A stretch of DNA of 5,978 nucleotides from CAYUCE01 sp964443275 (GTDB lineage Bacteria; Bipolaricaulota; Bipolaricaulia; CAYUCE01), in the NCBI GenBank assembly GCA_964443275.1, contig CAYUCE010000080.1:1-5978 (forward strand). Direction: 5' to 3'. This document shows, piece after piece, positions 1 through 5,652 of this stretch. The translations under genes were made by a program, and so were the position numbers. Below the pieces are notes generated by a model that was given only the letters and a program-made list of their open reading frames with translations, was not told where the DNA came from and did no database searches. The stretch's first letter is position 1; every line of letters begins with the position of its first letter.

Positions 1-2479
1 TGGTATTCTCCGGCAGGTAGTAAACTATGGTTACCGGACTGCCGGCAGGATTGGGATAGGGATAAGTACGTATATCCGCACCTTTTTCGGCCGCGGTAAT
101 GGTCTTGCTTACGCTGTCCGTATTATCGTATTCATCGGTGACAGTAAGAGTAACCTGATAATTATCTACCTCGCTGTAAGCGTGAGTGGGATTTTGCTCC
201 GTTGATGTAGACCCGTCGCCGAAGTCCCACTCCCAAGAAACTATATTCCCATCCCCTTCGGTGGAATTGTCGGTAAACTGGACAACTTCATCAACTTGAG
301 GAAGAGATGGGGAGTAGCTAAATTTTGCTTCCGGTGGATTGGCACCCACCACGACCTCTTTGATCACACTGGCAGCCAGGTCTTTGGAGGTAATGATAGT
401 TAGGGTTACTTGGTAGGTTCCAGTTTCCGGGTAAGTGTAGGTGGTATTCCCATTTTCAGCACCGTCGGCGATAATTGTCCGCACATTGCCGTCTCCGAAC
501 TCCCATATCCATTTAGTAATACTGGAGCCTTCCGGTACGGTGGACTCATCGGTGAAGCTTACCTGTTGATTGATTCGCGGAGAAGAAGGATCGTAAGAAA
601 AATCGGCCGTAATCCCTCTGGCCGACACCGGTACATCGTGGCTGACAGTGCCGGATTTTCCGCGGGAATCAGTTGCCTTTAAGGTAACGGTGTAAACACC
701 CGATGAACTGTATGAGTGAGTGGTAGTACCGCTGTCACCCGAATCTATAGTTTTTGTGGTATCGTCTCCAAAGTCCCATTCCCACTTAACGACATCTTCG
801 CCGCCCACCGTGGAGGACTGATCGCCAAAAGTTACCGGCTCATCTATAACCGGAGAAGAGGGGCTCACCGAAAATGCCGCAGTGACCCCCATCGGTGAGA
901 CCGTTACTTCGTGGATTACGCTGTCCGAATTCCCCCGGGAGTCTTTTACGGTCAAAGTTACTTGATATACATCCGATGAACCGTAAGAATGAGTGGCTGT
1001 CGTTTGGTTGACATCTTTATAGGTAACACTTTCCCCATCCCCAAAATCCCATTTTCGTTCAACTATATCCGCATCTCCAATTGTAGTCGATTGATCAGTA
1101 AAAGTAATCTCTTCATCTACTTTGGGAGAAGCGGGATCATAAGAAAATTCGGCCGTGGGTGCTCCGGGACCGGTGACATTAAAGCTTTTGGTCTTCTCGC
1201 CGGTAACCCCGTGCTCATCTTCCGCTATCAATTTGGCCCATACGTTACCCCCTTCACCAAAAGTATGAGTAACAGAAAAACCGGATTTAGTAGTCCCATC
1301 ACTAAATTCCCAGTTGTAACTGATGATTTCATCCCCGTCTTTATCCTCCGGGCCTACATTTTTCGGAGTAAAAGTAATTTCGGTATTATAATTTAAGTCA
1401 CCAGAGGGATCATAAGTGAAATCTACATAAGGTCTGCGATTTTGTACTATCTCCCACGTTTTAGTTTGCGGATTACCCATAGGGAAAACTACATTAATCC
1501 CCCCTCCTTGATCTTCATGTGAAATTACTGCGGTTGTGGGAATAAGCTCCCCTACAATTTGGGGTTCATCATCGGGCTCAATGACCATGGCATCCTCAGA
1601 GAAATTGAAATAGACATATAGGGCAGTTTGTCCATCATCATTTGTAGTATTATTTTGAAGTGTGGAAATGCGTACCCCGACTCCCGGGGAGTTGAGCCCA
1701 CTTACATCGGTTTTTTCTCCCAGCAAATCGCCATCTTGATTTCTTATCTCAATCTTTTCTACTGCATCCTCAGGAACCTGGTTATTAGCAATATTAAAGA
1801 GGACAACTGGATTTATGGTTACTGCTTTATTATTATTGTCATTGTCGGTTAGTCGAATACGCTGAGCTAAAAGCCGCAGTCCATTGAATTCCCCACCATT
1901 GGGTGGAGATAAGTCAGCAACCTCTTCATATGGGGGATAGAGTTTTATTTTTTTGTTAGACTTACCGTCGCGGTAAATAGCTTCATGGTCCGTCCCATTT
2001 GGCTCTCCATTTATAACCACTTTAGGTTGCAGCTTCCGTATATCCGTACCATCATAACTTATATACTCTAATTCATCGGCTATTTTGTACTCGACCCTAA
2101 CGGTATCTCCGTCTTTTACTTCCGCCGTGGTATCAAGATCATAAAGCTGACCGTCGGTAAAGTCGTCCCTGCCTAGATTATCACTATCAATACTAAGTAA
2201 GGTCGTTCCCCCATGCTTTACCAGTATCTCTTTTATATCTTGCTTTGTGGCGGGGTTGGTAGTAATGTTATTCCCGATCCAGATTTGCTCAAAAGTAAGA
2301 GGACCATCATCAACTGAAAATTTTACCTTTTGCACTAAAGTCTGGCCAGCAGATTTATATGCATCTGTAACTTTATCGCTTGTATCATCAACTGAGAAGC
2401 CAGCTATTGCGGTGACTGAGAAAAATAATCCACACAGAACAGCTAAAAATAAAGACAAAAATGCTTTCCTATTTTGCAT
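1..2479 (-). CDS. Secreted multi-PKD-domain surface protein, C-terminus beyond the window
   Basis: An unbroken frame of 826 codons runs from an ATG at 2479 to the window edge, so the 3' end is missing. Residues 1-26 form a Sec signal peptide: basic QNRK, a hydrophobic core, then an A-I-A cleavage site before GFSVDD. Residues 27 to about 348 are an unrecognised region with Asp/Asn-rich stretches such as LTDNDNNNK. Five PKD domains follow at roughly 350-437, 439-526, 530-620, 621-711 and 712-795. Each carries a form of the W-(D/E)-F-x-D-(G/D) motif (NWEFSDG, KWDFGDG, EWDFGDD, IWEFGDG, EWDFGDG) and most end in a YxVTLT strand. The last residues, YPYPNPAGSPVTIVYYLPEN, resemble the start of FlgD-Ig or C-terminal sorting-type domains. 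PKD domains are beta-sandwiches typical of extracellular adhesins and carbohydrate- or protein-binding enzymes. No catalytic domain is visible, so a structural or adhesive surface role is inferred. The start is supported by an ideal ribosome binding site. Confidence 0.92.
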   Translation of the reverse strand, partial: MQNRKAFLSLFLAVLCGLFFSVTAIAGFSVDDTSDKVTDAYKSAGQTLVQKVKFSVDDGPLTFEQIWIGNNITTNPATKQDIKEILVKHGGTTLLSIDSDNLGRDDFTDGQLYDLDTTAEVKDGDTVRVEYKIADELEYISYDGTDIRKLQPKVVINGEPNGTDHEAIYRDGKSNKKIKLYPPYEEVADLSPPNGGEFNGLRLLAQRIRLTDNDNNNKAVTINPVVLFNIANNQVPEDAVEKIEIRNQDGDLLGEKTDVSGLNSPGVGVRISTLQNNTTNDDGQTALYVYFNFSEDAMVIEPDDEPQIVGELIPTTAVISHEDQGGGINVVFPMGNPQTKTWEIVQNRRPYVDFTYDPSGDLNYNTEITFTPKNVGPEDKDGDEIISYNWEFSDGTTKSGFSVTHTFGEGGNVWAKLIAEDEHGVTGEKTKSFNVTGPGAPTAEFSYDPASPKVDEEITFTDQSTTIGDADIVERKWDFGDGESVTYKDVNQTTATHSYGSSDVYQVTLTVKDSRGNSDSVIHEVTVSPMGVTAAFSVSPSSPVIDEPVTFGDQSSTVGGEDVVKWEWDFGDDTTKTIDSGDSGTTTHSYSSSGVYTVTLKATDSRGKSGTVSHDVPVSARGITADFSYDPSSPRINQQVSFTDESTVPEGSSITKWIWEFGDGNVRTIIADGAENGNTTYTYPETGTYQVTLTIITSKDLAASVIKEVVVGANPPEAKFSYSPSLPQVDEVVQFTDNSTEGDGNIVSWEWDFGDGSTSTEQNPTHAYSEVDNYQVTLTVTDEYDNTDSVSKTITAAEKGADIRTYPYPNPAGSPVTIVYYLPENT

Positions 2480-2486
2480 ATCCAGA

Positions 2487-2494
2487 ACCTCCTT
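2487..2494 (-). promoter_or_regulatory. Ribosome binding site of the PKD protein gene
   Basis: On the minus strand AAGGAGGT lies 7 nt before the ATG at 2479. It is a near-perfect anti-16S match that fixes the start and the signal peptide reading. Confidence 0.85.
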
Positions 2495-2516
2495 ATAATC
2501 CCTAACTTCAGGCCCT

Positions 2517-2546
2517 ATTCTATACGCTGCAGTGCAACCGGGACAA
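2517..2546 (-). promoter_or_regulatory. Candidate sigma70-type promoter of the PKD protein gene
   Basis: On the minus strand TTGTCC (2546-2541, 4 of 6 to the -35 consensus) and TAGAAT (2522-2517, 5 of 6 to the -10 consensus) are 18 nt apart. Transcription would begin near 2510, giving a leader of about 30 nt with the ribosome binding site. An overlapping TATAGA hexamer at 16-nt spacing is an alternative. This is pattern-based only. Confidence 0.35.
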
Positions 2547-2572
2547 GACTTCTATCTTTTATTCATTACGGG

Positions 2573-2624
2573 TAGGTCACCTGTTCCGGTGACGAATGTC
2601 TTGCAGATAACATTCGGGTAAAAA
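2573..2624. repeat. 52-bp hairpin-rich direct repeat, copy 1
   Basis: It matches 3169-3220 at 50 of 52 positions in the same orientation. It contains two adjacent dyads: GTCACC (2576-2581) with GGTGAC (2588-2593), loop of 6; and GAATGT (2594-2599) with ACATTC (2610-2615), loop of 10. It lies in the divergent region between the PKD gene and the UPF0175-like gene, upstream of both. It could be a mobile-element end, a structured RNA leader or a protein-binding site. The pairing with copy 2 around one gene suggests a cassette boundary, which is inference. Confidence 0.85.
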
Positions 2625-2678
2625 ATTCTAAACTTTAACCTTCGGCGGTTTATCTTTATGTGCGTTACTTGTATGATA

Positions 2679-2707
2679 TAAACACAGCTTGGTCTAAATC
2701 TTATAAT
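2679..2707 (+). promoter_or_regulatory. Candidate promoter of the UPF0175-like gene
   Basis: TAAACA (2679-2684, 4 of 6 to the -35 consensus) and a perfect TATAAT (2702-2707) are separated by 17 nt. The predicted start point near 2714 leaves a 5' leader of only about 14 nt before the ATG at 2728. Confidence 0.5.
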
Positions 2708-2727
2708 TCGCTATGATTTAGAGGGTT

Positions 2728-2988
2728 ATGTCTGGTGAAAGGAAAACGTCAACTCAAAGGAAAAAAGTGATTGATATACTGAAATCGAAATACGGGGATT
2801 TGGGAGGGGACAAAGAAAAAATATTGGAATTTGCCGCTGTCGGCTTTGAGGAAAGACTTACACAGCTTTACGAGGAATTCAGGAGAGGCGAGATTAGCCT
2901 AGAGCATTTGGCGGAAGAACTGGGACTTACTGTTTGGGAAGTCGAGAATTTATTAGAAGAAAGAGGTCTCAAAAGTACAAATCTGTAG
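2728..2988 (+). CDS. Orphan UPF0175-like antitoxin-type protein
   Basis: This 86-residue protein has a basic N-terminus (residues 4-21). Its C-terminal half (about 48-81) matches the UPF0175 pattern: an acidic helix, then RRGEISLEHLAEELGLTVWE and NLLEERGL. That block resembles the (Y/F)REGKISLGKAAELAGLS helix-turn-helix-like core of the family. UPF0175 proteins are usually antitoxins partnered with a PIN-domain (DUF3368) toxin. No PIN reading frame follows, so it appears to be an orphan. The ribbon-helix-helix found at the N-terminus of the relative at 4647-4940 is not evident here. The ATG at 2728 is the only usable start because an in-frame stop lies 9 nt upstream. GAGGG at 2721-2725 is a weak, closely spaced ribosome site. 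The start region is partly duplicated at 4487-4571, and a 52-bp repeat brackets the gene. An alternative reading is a small DNA-binding regulator without a toxin. Confidence 0.75.
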   Translation: MSGERKTSTQRKKVIDILKSKYGDLGGDKEKILEFAAVGFEERLTQLYEEFRRGEISLEHLAEELGLTVWEVENLLEERGLKSTNL

Positions 2989-3168
2989 ATTGTTTACCAT
3001 TTATAGTCCAAAATTTGATAGCTACACTTTCGAAGCGAACACTCATGCGATCGGATATATATTTAGCAAGAGAGTTATCCAGCTTGCTTCTTATTTGGGA
3101 ATTAGAATCCCCCTTCGGATCGGGTAACAAAATGGACTGCGTATCTTCTATTCTTTGCTAAATATTGC

Positions 3169-3220
3169 TAGGCCACCTGTTCTGGTGACGAATGTCTTGC
3201 AGATAACATTCGGGTAAAAA
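3169..3220. repeat. 52-bp hairpin-rich direct repeat, copy 2
   Basis: It is identical to 2573-2624 except for two T/C transitions. One of them breaks a pair in the first dyad (GCCACC versus GGTGAC), while the second dyad (GAATGT/ACATTC) is intact. It lies 180 bp after the UPF0175-like stop codon. The two copies therefore bracket a 544-bp unit that contains only that gene. Confidence 0.85.
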
Positions 3221-3249
3221 TTTAGCCATGTCCTCCTGTGGTTTTCCTA

Positions 3250-3403
3250 GTAGCGGAACTCTCTAGAGTTCCATCCCATCTGGGATGCTTAAATGCATAA
3301 AACCCAGGCTAAAGTCTCTTCTTCGCTTCTACGACCTCTTCTACGCTTCTGCGAAGCTTGCGAAGCAGAGAGCTACGAAGCAGCGTAGTAGAGCATCCGC
3401 TAC
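3250..3403 (+). repeat. Palindromic repeat element, copy A (154 bp)
   Basis: Perfect 8-bp terminal inverted repeats, GTAGCGGA (3250-3257) and TCCGCTAC (3396-3403), bound the unit. Inside are GGAACTC-TCTA-GAGTTCC (3255-3272), then CATCCC/GGGATG (3272-3277, 3282-3287), an AT-rich spacer with TTAAATGCATAAAA, and a GGCTAAAGTC block. A long imperfect foldback follows, whose CTACGCT (3341-3347) pairs with AGCGTAG (3382-3388). Copies B and C share the same plan with different stem sequences. No coding potential is apparent, so it is most likely a small palindromic mobile or REP-like element. Confidence 0.75.
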
Positions 3404-3446
3404 CCATCTGGTTTCGGGGTAATCTTATTAACATCGTTTGTTTCTT

Positions 3447-3580
3447 GTAGCGGAACCTTTCAAGGTTCCATCCTACCTGGGATGGTTAAATTTATAAAAA
3501 CGATGGCTGAAGCCTCTTCTTCGTCCAGCACTATCTTTCTTAGAAGAAAGTGCTGGACAGCATAGTAGAGCATCCGCTAC
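3447..3580 (+). repeat. Palindromic repeat element, copy B (134 bp)
   Basis: It has the same terminal inverted repeats as copy A (GTAGCGGA 3447-3454, TCCGCTAC 3573-3580) and the same order: GGAACCT-TTCA-AGGTTCC (3452-3469), a CATCC...GGGATG block, TTAAATTTATAAAA, then GGCTGAAGCC. Its extra hairpin is a strong 10-bp stem, GTCCAGCACT (3523-3532) with AGTGCTGGAC (3549-3558). The hairpin sequence is unrelated to that of copy A, but both elements resume with TAGTAGAGCATCCGCTAC. Confidence 0.75.
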
Positions 3581-3751
3581 GGGCCTGGGTGCGGGGATGA
3601 TGGCAAAACCATCAATGATTATCCTGCTCTATACACTTAGGTCTACCAAATAGGAAGTTCTTTCCAAGATTGTGTATGGTACGGTTGTCTTCTGCGATCT
3701 CTTATAATATGATTTGATATAGAGGAACTCTTGAAAATTGAGGACCAATGT

Positions 3752-3802
3752 GTGAAAGTGGGAAAACTTGATAGCTCAAAAATTGACGTAGGATCGTATT
3801 AA
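3752..3802 (+). other. Possible 16-codon ORF or gene relic upstream of the DUF4258 gene
   Basis: A GTG at 3752 lies 7 nt after GAGGA (3740-3744) and opens a frame, MKVGKLDSSKIDVGSY, ending with TAA at 3800-3802. The DNA (GTGAAAGTGGGAAAACTTG, then GCTCAAA) resembles the first bases of the UPF0175-like gene and of its broken copy at 4516-4538. It could be a leader peptide, an eroded gene start or chance. No function is assigned. Confidence 0.22.
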
Positions 3803-3815
3803 GTAGAGCATCATT

Positions 3816-4193
3816 TTGAGATATCTTGTATGTGGGAGAATTAAACATCAGGAACCCTTGAATGAATTGAATGAAGAGAAATCTTACTTGAAAATAGCTC
3901 AGGAGAAAGTAAAAGAAAACAAGTTTGAACTTTCTCATCATGCTCAAATGGAACGGGGAGAAGAAAAAATCGGAGTCGATGACATTGCTAATGCTATCTT
4001 GACTGGACAGGAACTAGAACCCTATCCAGAAGATTCCAGAGGTGAGAGCTGCCTTTTTTGTGGTAAGGGAGATGACGAAAGGTGGATTCACGTCCTATGT
4101 GGGAACTTCGACCACGATAATTTATTGATAATTACGGTTTATATTCCTAAGAAACCAAAGTGGAAGGATCCGTTCACTAGGGGTGGTGCATAA
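3816..4193 (+). CDS. DUF4258-family protein, probable toxin of a DUF4258/YgiT pair
   Basis: Up to 125 residues. The core (about 25-122) fits DUF4258: KFELSHHAQMERG (36-48), a helix leading to GVDDIANAILTGQELEPYPE, DSRGESCLFCG (73-83), RWIHVLCG (89-96) and LLIITVYIPKKPKWKDPF (103-120). This small fold is commonly encoded just upstream of a YgiT-type zinc-finger protein and is regarded as the toxin-like, RelE-superfamily-resembling partner. The biochemical activity is not demonstrable here. The C-terminus is followed at once by the antitoxin gene (TAATG, 1-nt overlap), implying translational coupling. The start is uncertain. No in-frame ATG exists before the core, so candidates are TTG at 3816, TTG at 3858 (preceded by AGGA at 3850-3853), TTG at 3867 and TTG at 3888. 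The longest form is listed. Confidence 0.8.
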   Translation: MRYLVCGRIKHQEPLNELNEEKSYLKIAQEKVKENKFELSHHAQMERGEEKIGVDDIANAILTGQELEPYPEDSRGESCLFCGKGDDERWIHVLCGNFDHDNLLIITVYIPKKPKWKDPFTRGGA

Positions 4194-4456
4194 TGAAAAA
4201 GGAAAAACAGTCTGACGGAAAAGTAAGAGAAAAGTGCTATTTTTGCGGGAAAGGCATTTTAGAGAAAAAGAGGGTGACTGTTGATTTCCGTTGGGGGGAC
4301 AAATTAATGGTGATTGAAAAGGTTCCTGCGAAAGTTTGCAATGAATGTGGGGAGAAATACTATTCAGCAGAGGTATCTAGGGAAATGGAGCGCATTATCA
4401 AGGAGGATATAGCAGATCACGAGATGAAAGTACCGGTAGCCAAGATGGGTCTCTAA
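4193..4456 (+). CDS. YgiT/MqsA-type zinc-finger antitoxin
   Basis: An 87-residue protein with two CxxC knuckles (C15/C18 in CYFCGKG, C49/C52 in CNECGEKY). Between them is a beta-rich stretch, VTVDFRWGDKLMVIEKVPAK, and after them a helix (60-75) and a short VPVAKMGL tail. This is the YgiT-type zinc-finger module, equivalent to the N-terminal zinc domain of the antitoxin MqsA. The C-terminal HTH domain of full-length MqsA is absent, as is usual for stand-alone family members. In MqsA the zinc domain binds and neutralises the toxin, and the same role toward the DUF4258 protein is inferred. The ATG overlaps the upstream stop (TAATG). GGGGTGG about 7-13 nt upstream lies inside the preceding gene and serves as ribosome site. 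The pair is therefore toxin first, antitoxin second. Confidence 0.88.
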   Translation: MKKEKQSDGKVREKCYFCGKGILEKKRVTVDFRWGDKLMVIEKVPAKVCNECGEKYYSAEVSREMERIIKEDIADHEMKVPVAKMGL

Positions 4457-4486
4457 ATTTGGGAAAGTTGATCCACAAAATCCTGC

Positions 4487-4571
4487 AATTCGCTGGTTTA
4501 GATGGTCATGTTTTGGTGAAAGGAAAACTTGGCTCAAAGAAAAAAAGTGATTGATATACTGAAATCGAAAT
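4487..4571 (+). pseudogene. Truncated, frameshifted copy of the UPF0175-like gene start
   Basis: These 85 bp align with 2705-2791, from about 23 bp before the start codon through codon 21. The last 32 bp are nearly identical, including the shared run GTGATTGATATACTGAAATC. Relative to the intact gene there is an extra T just after the ATG, giving ATG TTT TGG TGA (stop), and a missing base about 20 bp later, plus a 2-bp gap upstream. Similarity ends abruptly at GAAATCGAAAT, and no antitoxin core follows. It lies just after the zinc-finger gene and is not expected to make a protein. Confidence 0.75.
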
Positions 4572-4591
4572 GCTTGTCTTTGGCAAGGAAA

Positions 4592-4625
4592 TTACCCAGC
4601 ATTAGTTCGTCCAGGTGCTGGGTAA
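4592..4625 (-). terminator. Hairpin between convergent TA operons, possible terminator
   Basis: TTACCCAGCA (4592-4601) and TGCTGGGTAA (4616-4625) form a perfect 10-bp stem with a 14-nt loop. It lies 21 nt beyond the minus-strand antitoxin stop and 135 nt beyond the plus-strand zinc-finger stop. On the minus strand it is followed by only a weak T-rich stretch (AATTTCCTT), so it is at best an imperfect intrinsic terminator. Its left arm begins 20 bp after the broken UPF0175 copy ends. Confidence 0.35.
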
Positions 4626-4646
4626 GCATTTCTGGGAAGTTTACAT

Positions 4647-4940
4647 TCAATAATGCTTCTTAAGTGTTTCATAACCTTGTAGTACTTCTTCCTTATCTAC
4701 TGGAGACTCTATTCCCAACCAAGCTAAGATATCGATGGTTTCCGTGATTGGCTTCCCAAGTTTTTTTGCCAGCTTACTTAAGGAGATCTTTCCTTCTTTG
4801 TAACGTCTAAGCATCAAGTACTCCCATCCATAATCTATCAGCTCCCGTATGGTTTCTGACTTTCCTTTACCGACTTGTTGAGAAAGCTCTTTAATCCGAG
4901 TGATCTTTTCCTCATCTAACCTCAAGCTAGTGGTTTTCAT
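4647..4940 (-). CDS. Ribbon-helix-helix/UPF0175-like antitoxin of the PIN toxin
   Basis: 97 residues from the ATG at 4940. Residues 3-36 (TTSLRLDEEKITRIKELS, then KGKSETIRELIDYG) match a ribbon-helix-helix DNA-binding fold: a short beta strand with alternating residues, then two helices. Residues 44-77 (RRYKEGKISLSKLAKKLGKP to the WLGIES end) match the UPF0175 helix-turn-helix-like core. Such proteins bind their own promoter and neutralise a PIN ribonuclease. A longer frame starts at 4970, but GGAGGT at 4953-4948, 7 nt before 4940, and the classic MKTTSLRL beginning favour the shorter start. The gene overlaps the PIN reading frame by 14 nt, so the two are co-transcribed and probably translationally coupled. 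The core is related to the orphan protein at 2728-2988, though the sequences differ substantially. Confidence 0.85.
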   Translation of the reverse strand: MKTTSLRLDEEKITRIKELSQQVGKGKSETIRELIDYGWEYLMLRRYKEGKISLSKLAKKLGKPITETIDILAWLGIESPVDKEEVLQGYETLKKHY

Positions 4941-5445
4941 TTTCTTTACCTCCAATTTGCATCTTTGCAAAATCTGTAATTTCCTGGCTGTAGCGGCCGT
5001 ACTTCTTTAAGCTTTTTAACTTTTCCAAACTTACAGCCTTGCTAATATCGCCCCTTTCAGACATCCGAATTAGGAAATCTATTGCTGTAATAAACTCCAA
5101 TCCTAATATCTTACATAGCTTGATAGCTTGCTTGTCATCGGTGGCTAAAGGTTTGTCCTCTTCCTCAGCTAACCTAATGGCATAAGCTTCATCTCCGATA
5201 GAAAACTCCTTTTTAAGTTCCTGAATTTCCCCAGTCTCCCCGATCTTTTTGACCTTTATCATTCCTTCATCTATCAGCTTTTCAATTAGCTTTGCATCCG
5301 GTGTATCTTTCCTGGTGCTTTCCTCTTTAATCTCTGGAGGGATCTTGATATCTATCTTGGAAGCAATCTTCCTCAATATCTCCACTTTGGCTGTTAAGAT
5401 CAGAGTGGAAGCGTCAAATATGATATAATGCAATTTAATACACAT
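4927..5445 (-). CDS. PIN-domain ribonuclease toxin (DUF3368-like)
   Basis: 172 residues. The PIN acidic residues are recognisable: D11 in IIFDASTLI, E41/E42 in IPPEIKEES, D85/E86 in IGDEAYAIRLA, and D103/D104 in LATDDKQA. They are followed by the usual terminal block GLEFITAIDFLIRM (115-128). PIN toxins are Mg2+-dependent endoribonucleases, generally cutting tRNA, rRNA or mRNA. The target here is unknown. The full catalytic set argues for an active enzyme. A C-terminal extension (130-172, Lys-rich, ending in QIGGKENENH) overlaps the antitoxin start. In most UPF0175/DUF3368 pairs the antitoxin gene comes first, whereas here the toxin does. The ATG at 5445 has no ribosome binding site and sits almost on the predicted transcription start, so it may be translated from a leaderless mRNA. 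A slightly later start at TTG codon 5 is possible. Confidence 0.85.
   Translation of the reverse strand: MCIKLHYIIFDASTLILTAKVEILRKIASKIDIKIPPEIKEESTRKDTPDAKLIEKLIDEGMIKVKKIGETGEIQELKKEFSIGDEAYAIRLAEEEDKPLATDDKQAIKLCKILGLEFITAIDFLIRMSERGDISKAVSLEKLKSLKKYGRYSQEITDFAKMQIGGKENENH
4948..4953 (-). promoter_or_regulatory. Ribosome binding site that decides the antitoxin start
   Basis: On the minus strand GGAGGT lies 7 nt upstream of the ATG at 4940 and inside the end of the PIN gene. It supports the 97-residue start over the upstream ATG at 4970. It also gives the antitoxin a much stronger translation signal than the toxin has, consistent with the usual antitoxin excess. Confidence 0.7.
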
Positions 5446-5448
5446 GCA

Positions 5449-5477
5449 ATCTTATATGTTTTCTCTATTCATGTCAA
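5449..5477 (-). promoter_or_regulatory. Candidate promoter of the PIN/antitoxin operon
   Basis: On the minus strand a perfect TTGACA (5477-5472) is followed after 17 nt by TAAGAT (5454-5449, 4 of 6 to the -10 consensus). The expected start point, about 5443, falls on or just inside the ATG at 5445-5443, implying a leaderless or near-leaderless toxin message. Confidence 0.45.
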
Positions 5478-5652
5478 GGACTCAAATTTCCAGATACAGC
5501 CCTCAAATTTTCTTCCCTACCTTAAATGCAATTTGGATAATGAGCCCTGGTTAATGGAGTGGAGCTTCTGCTACCCATCCGATTATGGGATTAGTTGTCA
5601 ATTTTCGGTTGTTTCCTGGTAGGTCCCATTTTTATCAGGAATAGTTAAATGT
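5478..5652. other. Intergenic stretch, possible eroded half of a palindromic element
   Basis: No supported gene is seen here. The last 40 bp or so (GTAGGTCCCATTTTTATC, then AGGAATAGTTAAATGTA, from about 5620) resemble the left half of copies A and B, with a GTAG start, CCAT block, GGGAT-like block and TTAAAT. The match is weak and stops where the MITE-like element begins. Confidence 0.3.

Larger units (their letters stand above)
2989..3815. other. Long intergenic region, repeat-filled, no convincing full gene
   Basis: After the UPF0175-like gene, 2989-3168 shows no recognisable toxin in any frame. One frame stays open to a stop at 3125-3127 but resembles nothing I know. Then come the second 52-bp repeat (3169-3220) and two related palindromic elements (3250-3403, 3447-3580), separated by 43 bp. 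Positions 3581-3815 hold a small hairpin (TGATGG at 3598-3603 with CCATCA at 3609-3614), an isolated TATAAT at 3703-3708 without a good -35 partner, and a possible 16-codon ORF at 3752-3802. The region looks like accumulated repeats and gene debris. Confidence 0.6.

Noticed and set aside
410..1396. Three plus-strand frames (410-682, 716-898, 989-1396)
   Set aside because: They are antisense to the PKD gene. Their similar peptides simply mirror the tandem PKD repeats on the other strand, and they have no ribosome sites or recognisable domains.
1628..2498. Plus-strand frames at 1628-1852 and 2247-2498
   Set aside because: They lie opposite the N-terminal and signal-peptide part of the PKD gene, whose own frame is continuous and well supported.
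2480..2727. Riboswitch (for example cyclic-di-GMP) in the leader of the PKD gene
   Set aside because: The hairpins lie upstream of the likely promoter for that gene, and no conserved riboswitch core sequence could be recognised on either strand.
2934..3161. Plus-strand frame overlapping and following the UPF0175-like gene
   Set aside because: It is first a shifted reading of the UPF0175-like gene, then compositionally random. It has no PIN motifs, so it is not the missing toxin.
2573..3220. Integron attC sites flanking an antitoxin cassette
   Set aside because: The 52-bp repeats have dyads, but I see no GTTRRRY/RYYYAAC core pair, so integron recombination is not supported.
3250..3580. CRISPR array
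   Set aside because: Only two large palindromic units with differing interiors are present, without regular repeat-spacer periodicity.
3702..3947. Minus-strand frame of 81 codons
   Set aside because: It is the reverse shadow of the DUF4258 gene start and its leader, rich in Phe/Leu as expected from antisense of a Lys/Glu-rich gene.
5428..5622. Plus-strand 64-codon frame
   Set aside because: It has no ribosome site, no recognisable motif and an unlikely composition. It overlaps the PIN start and promoter and runs into the possible eroded repeat sequence.
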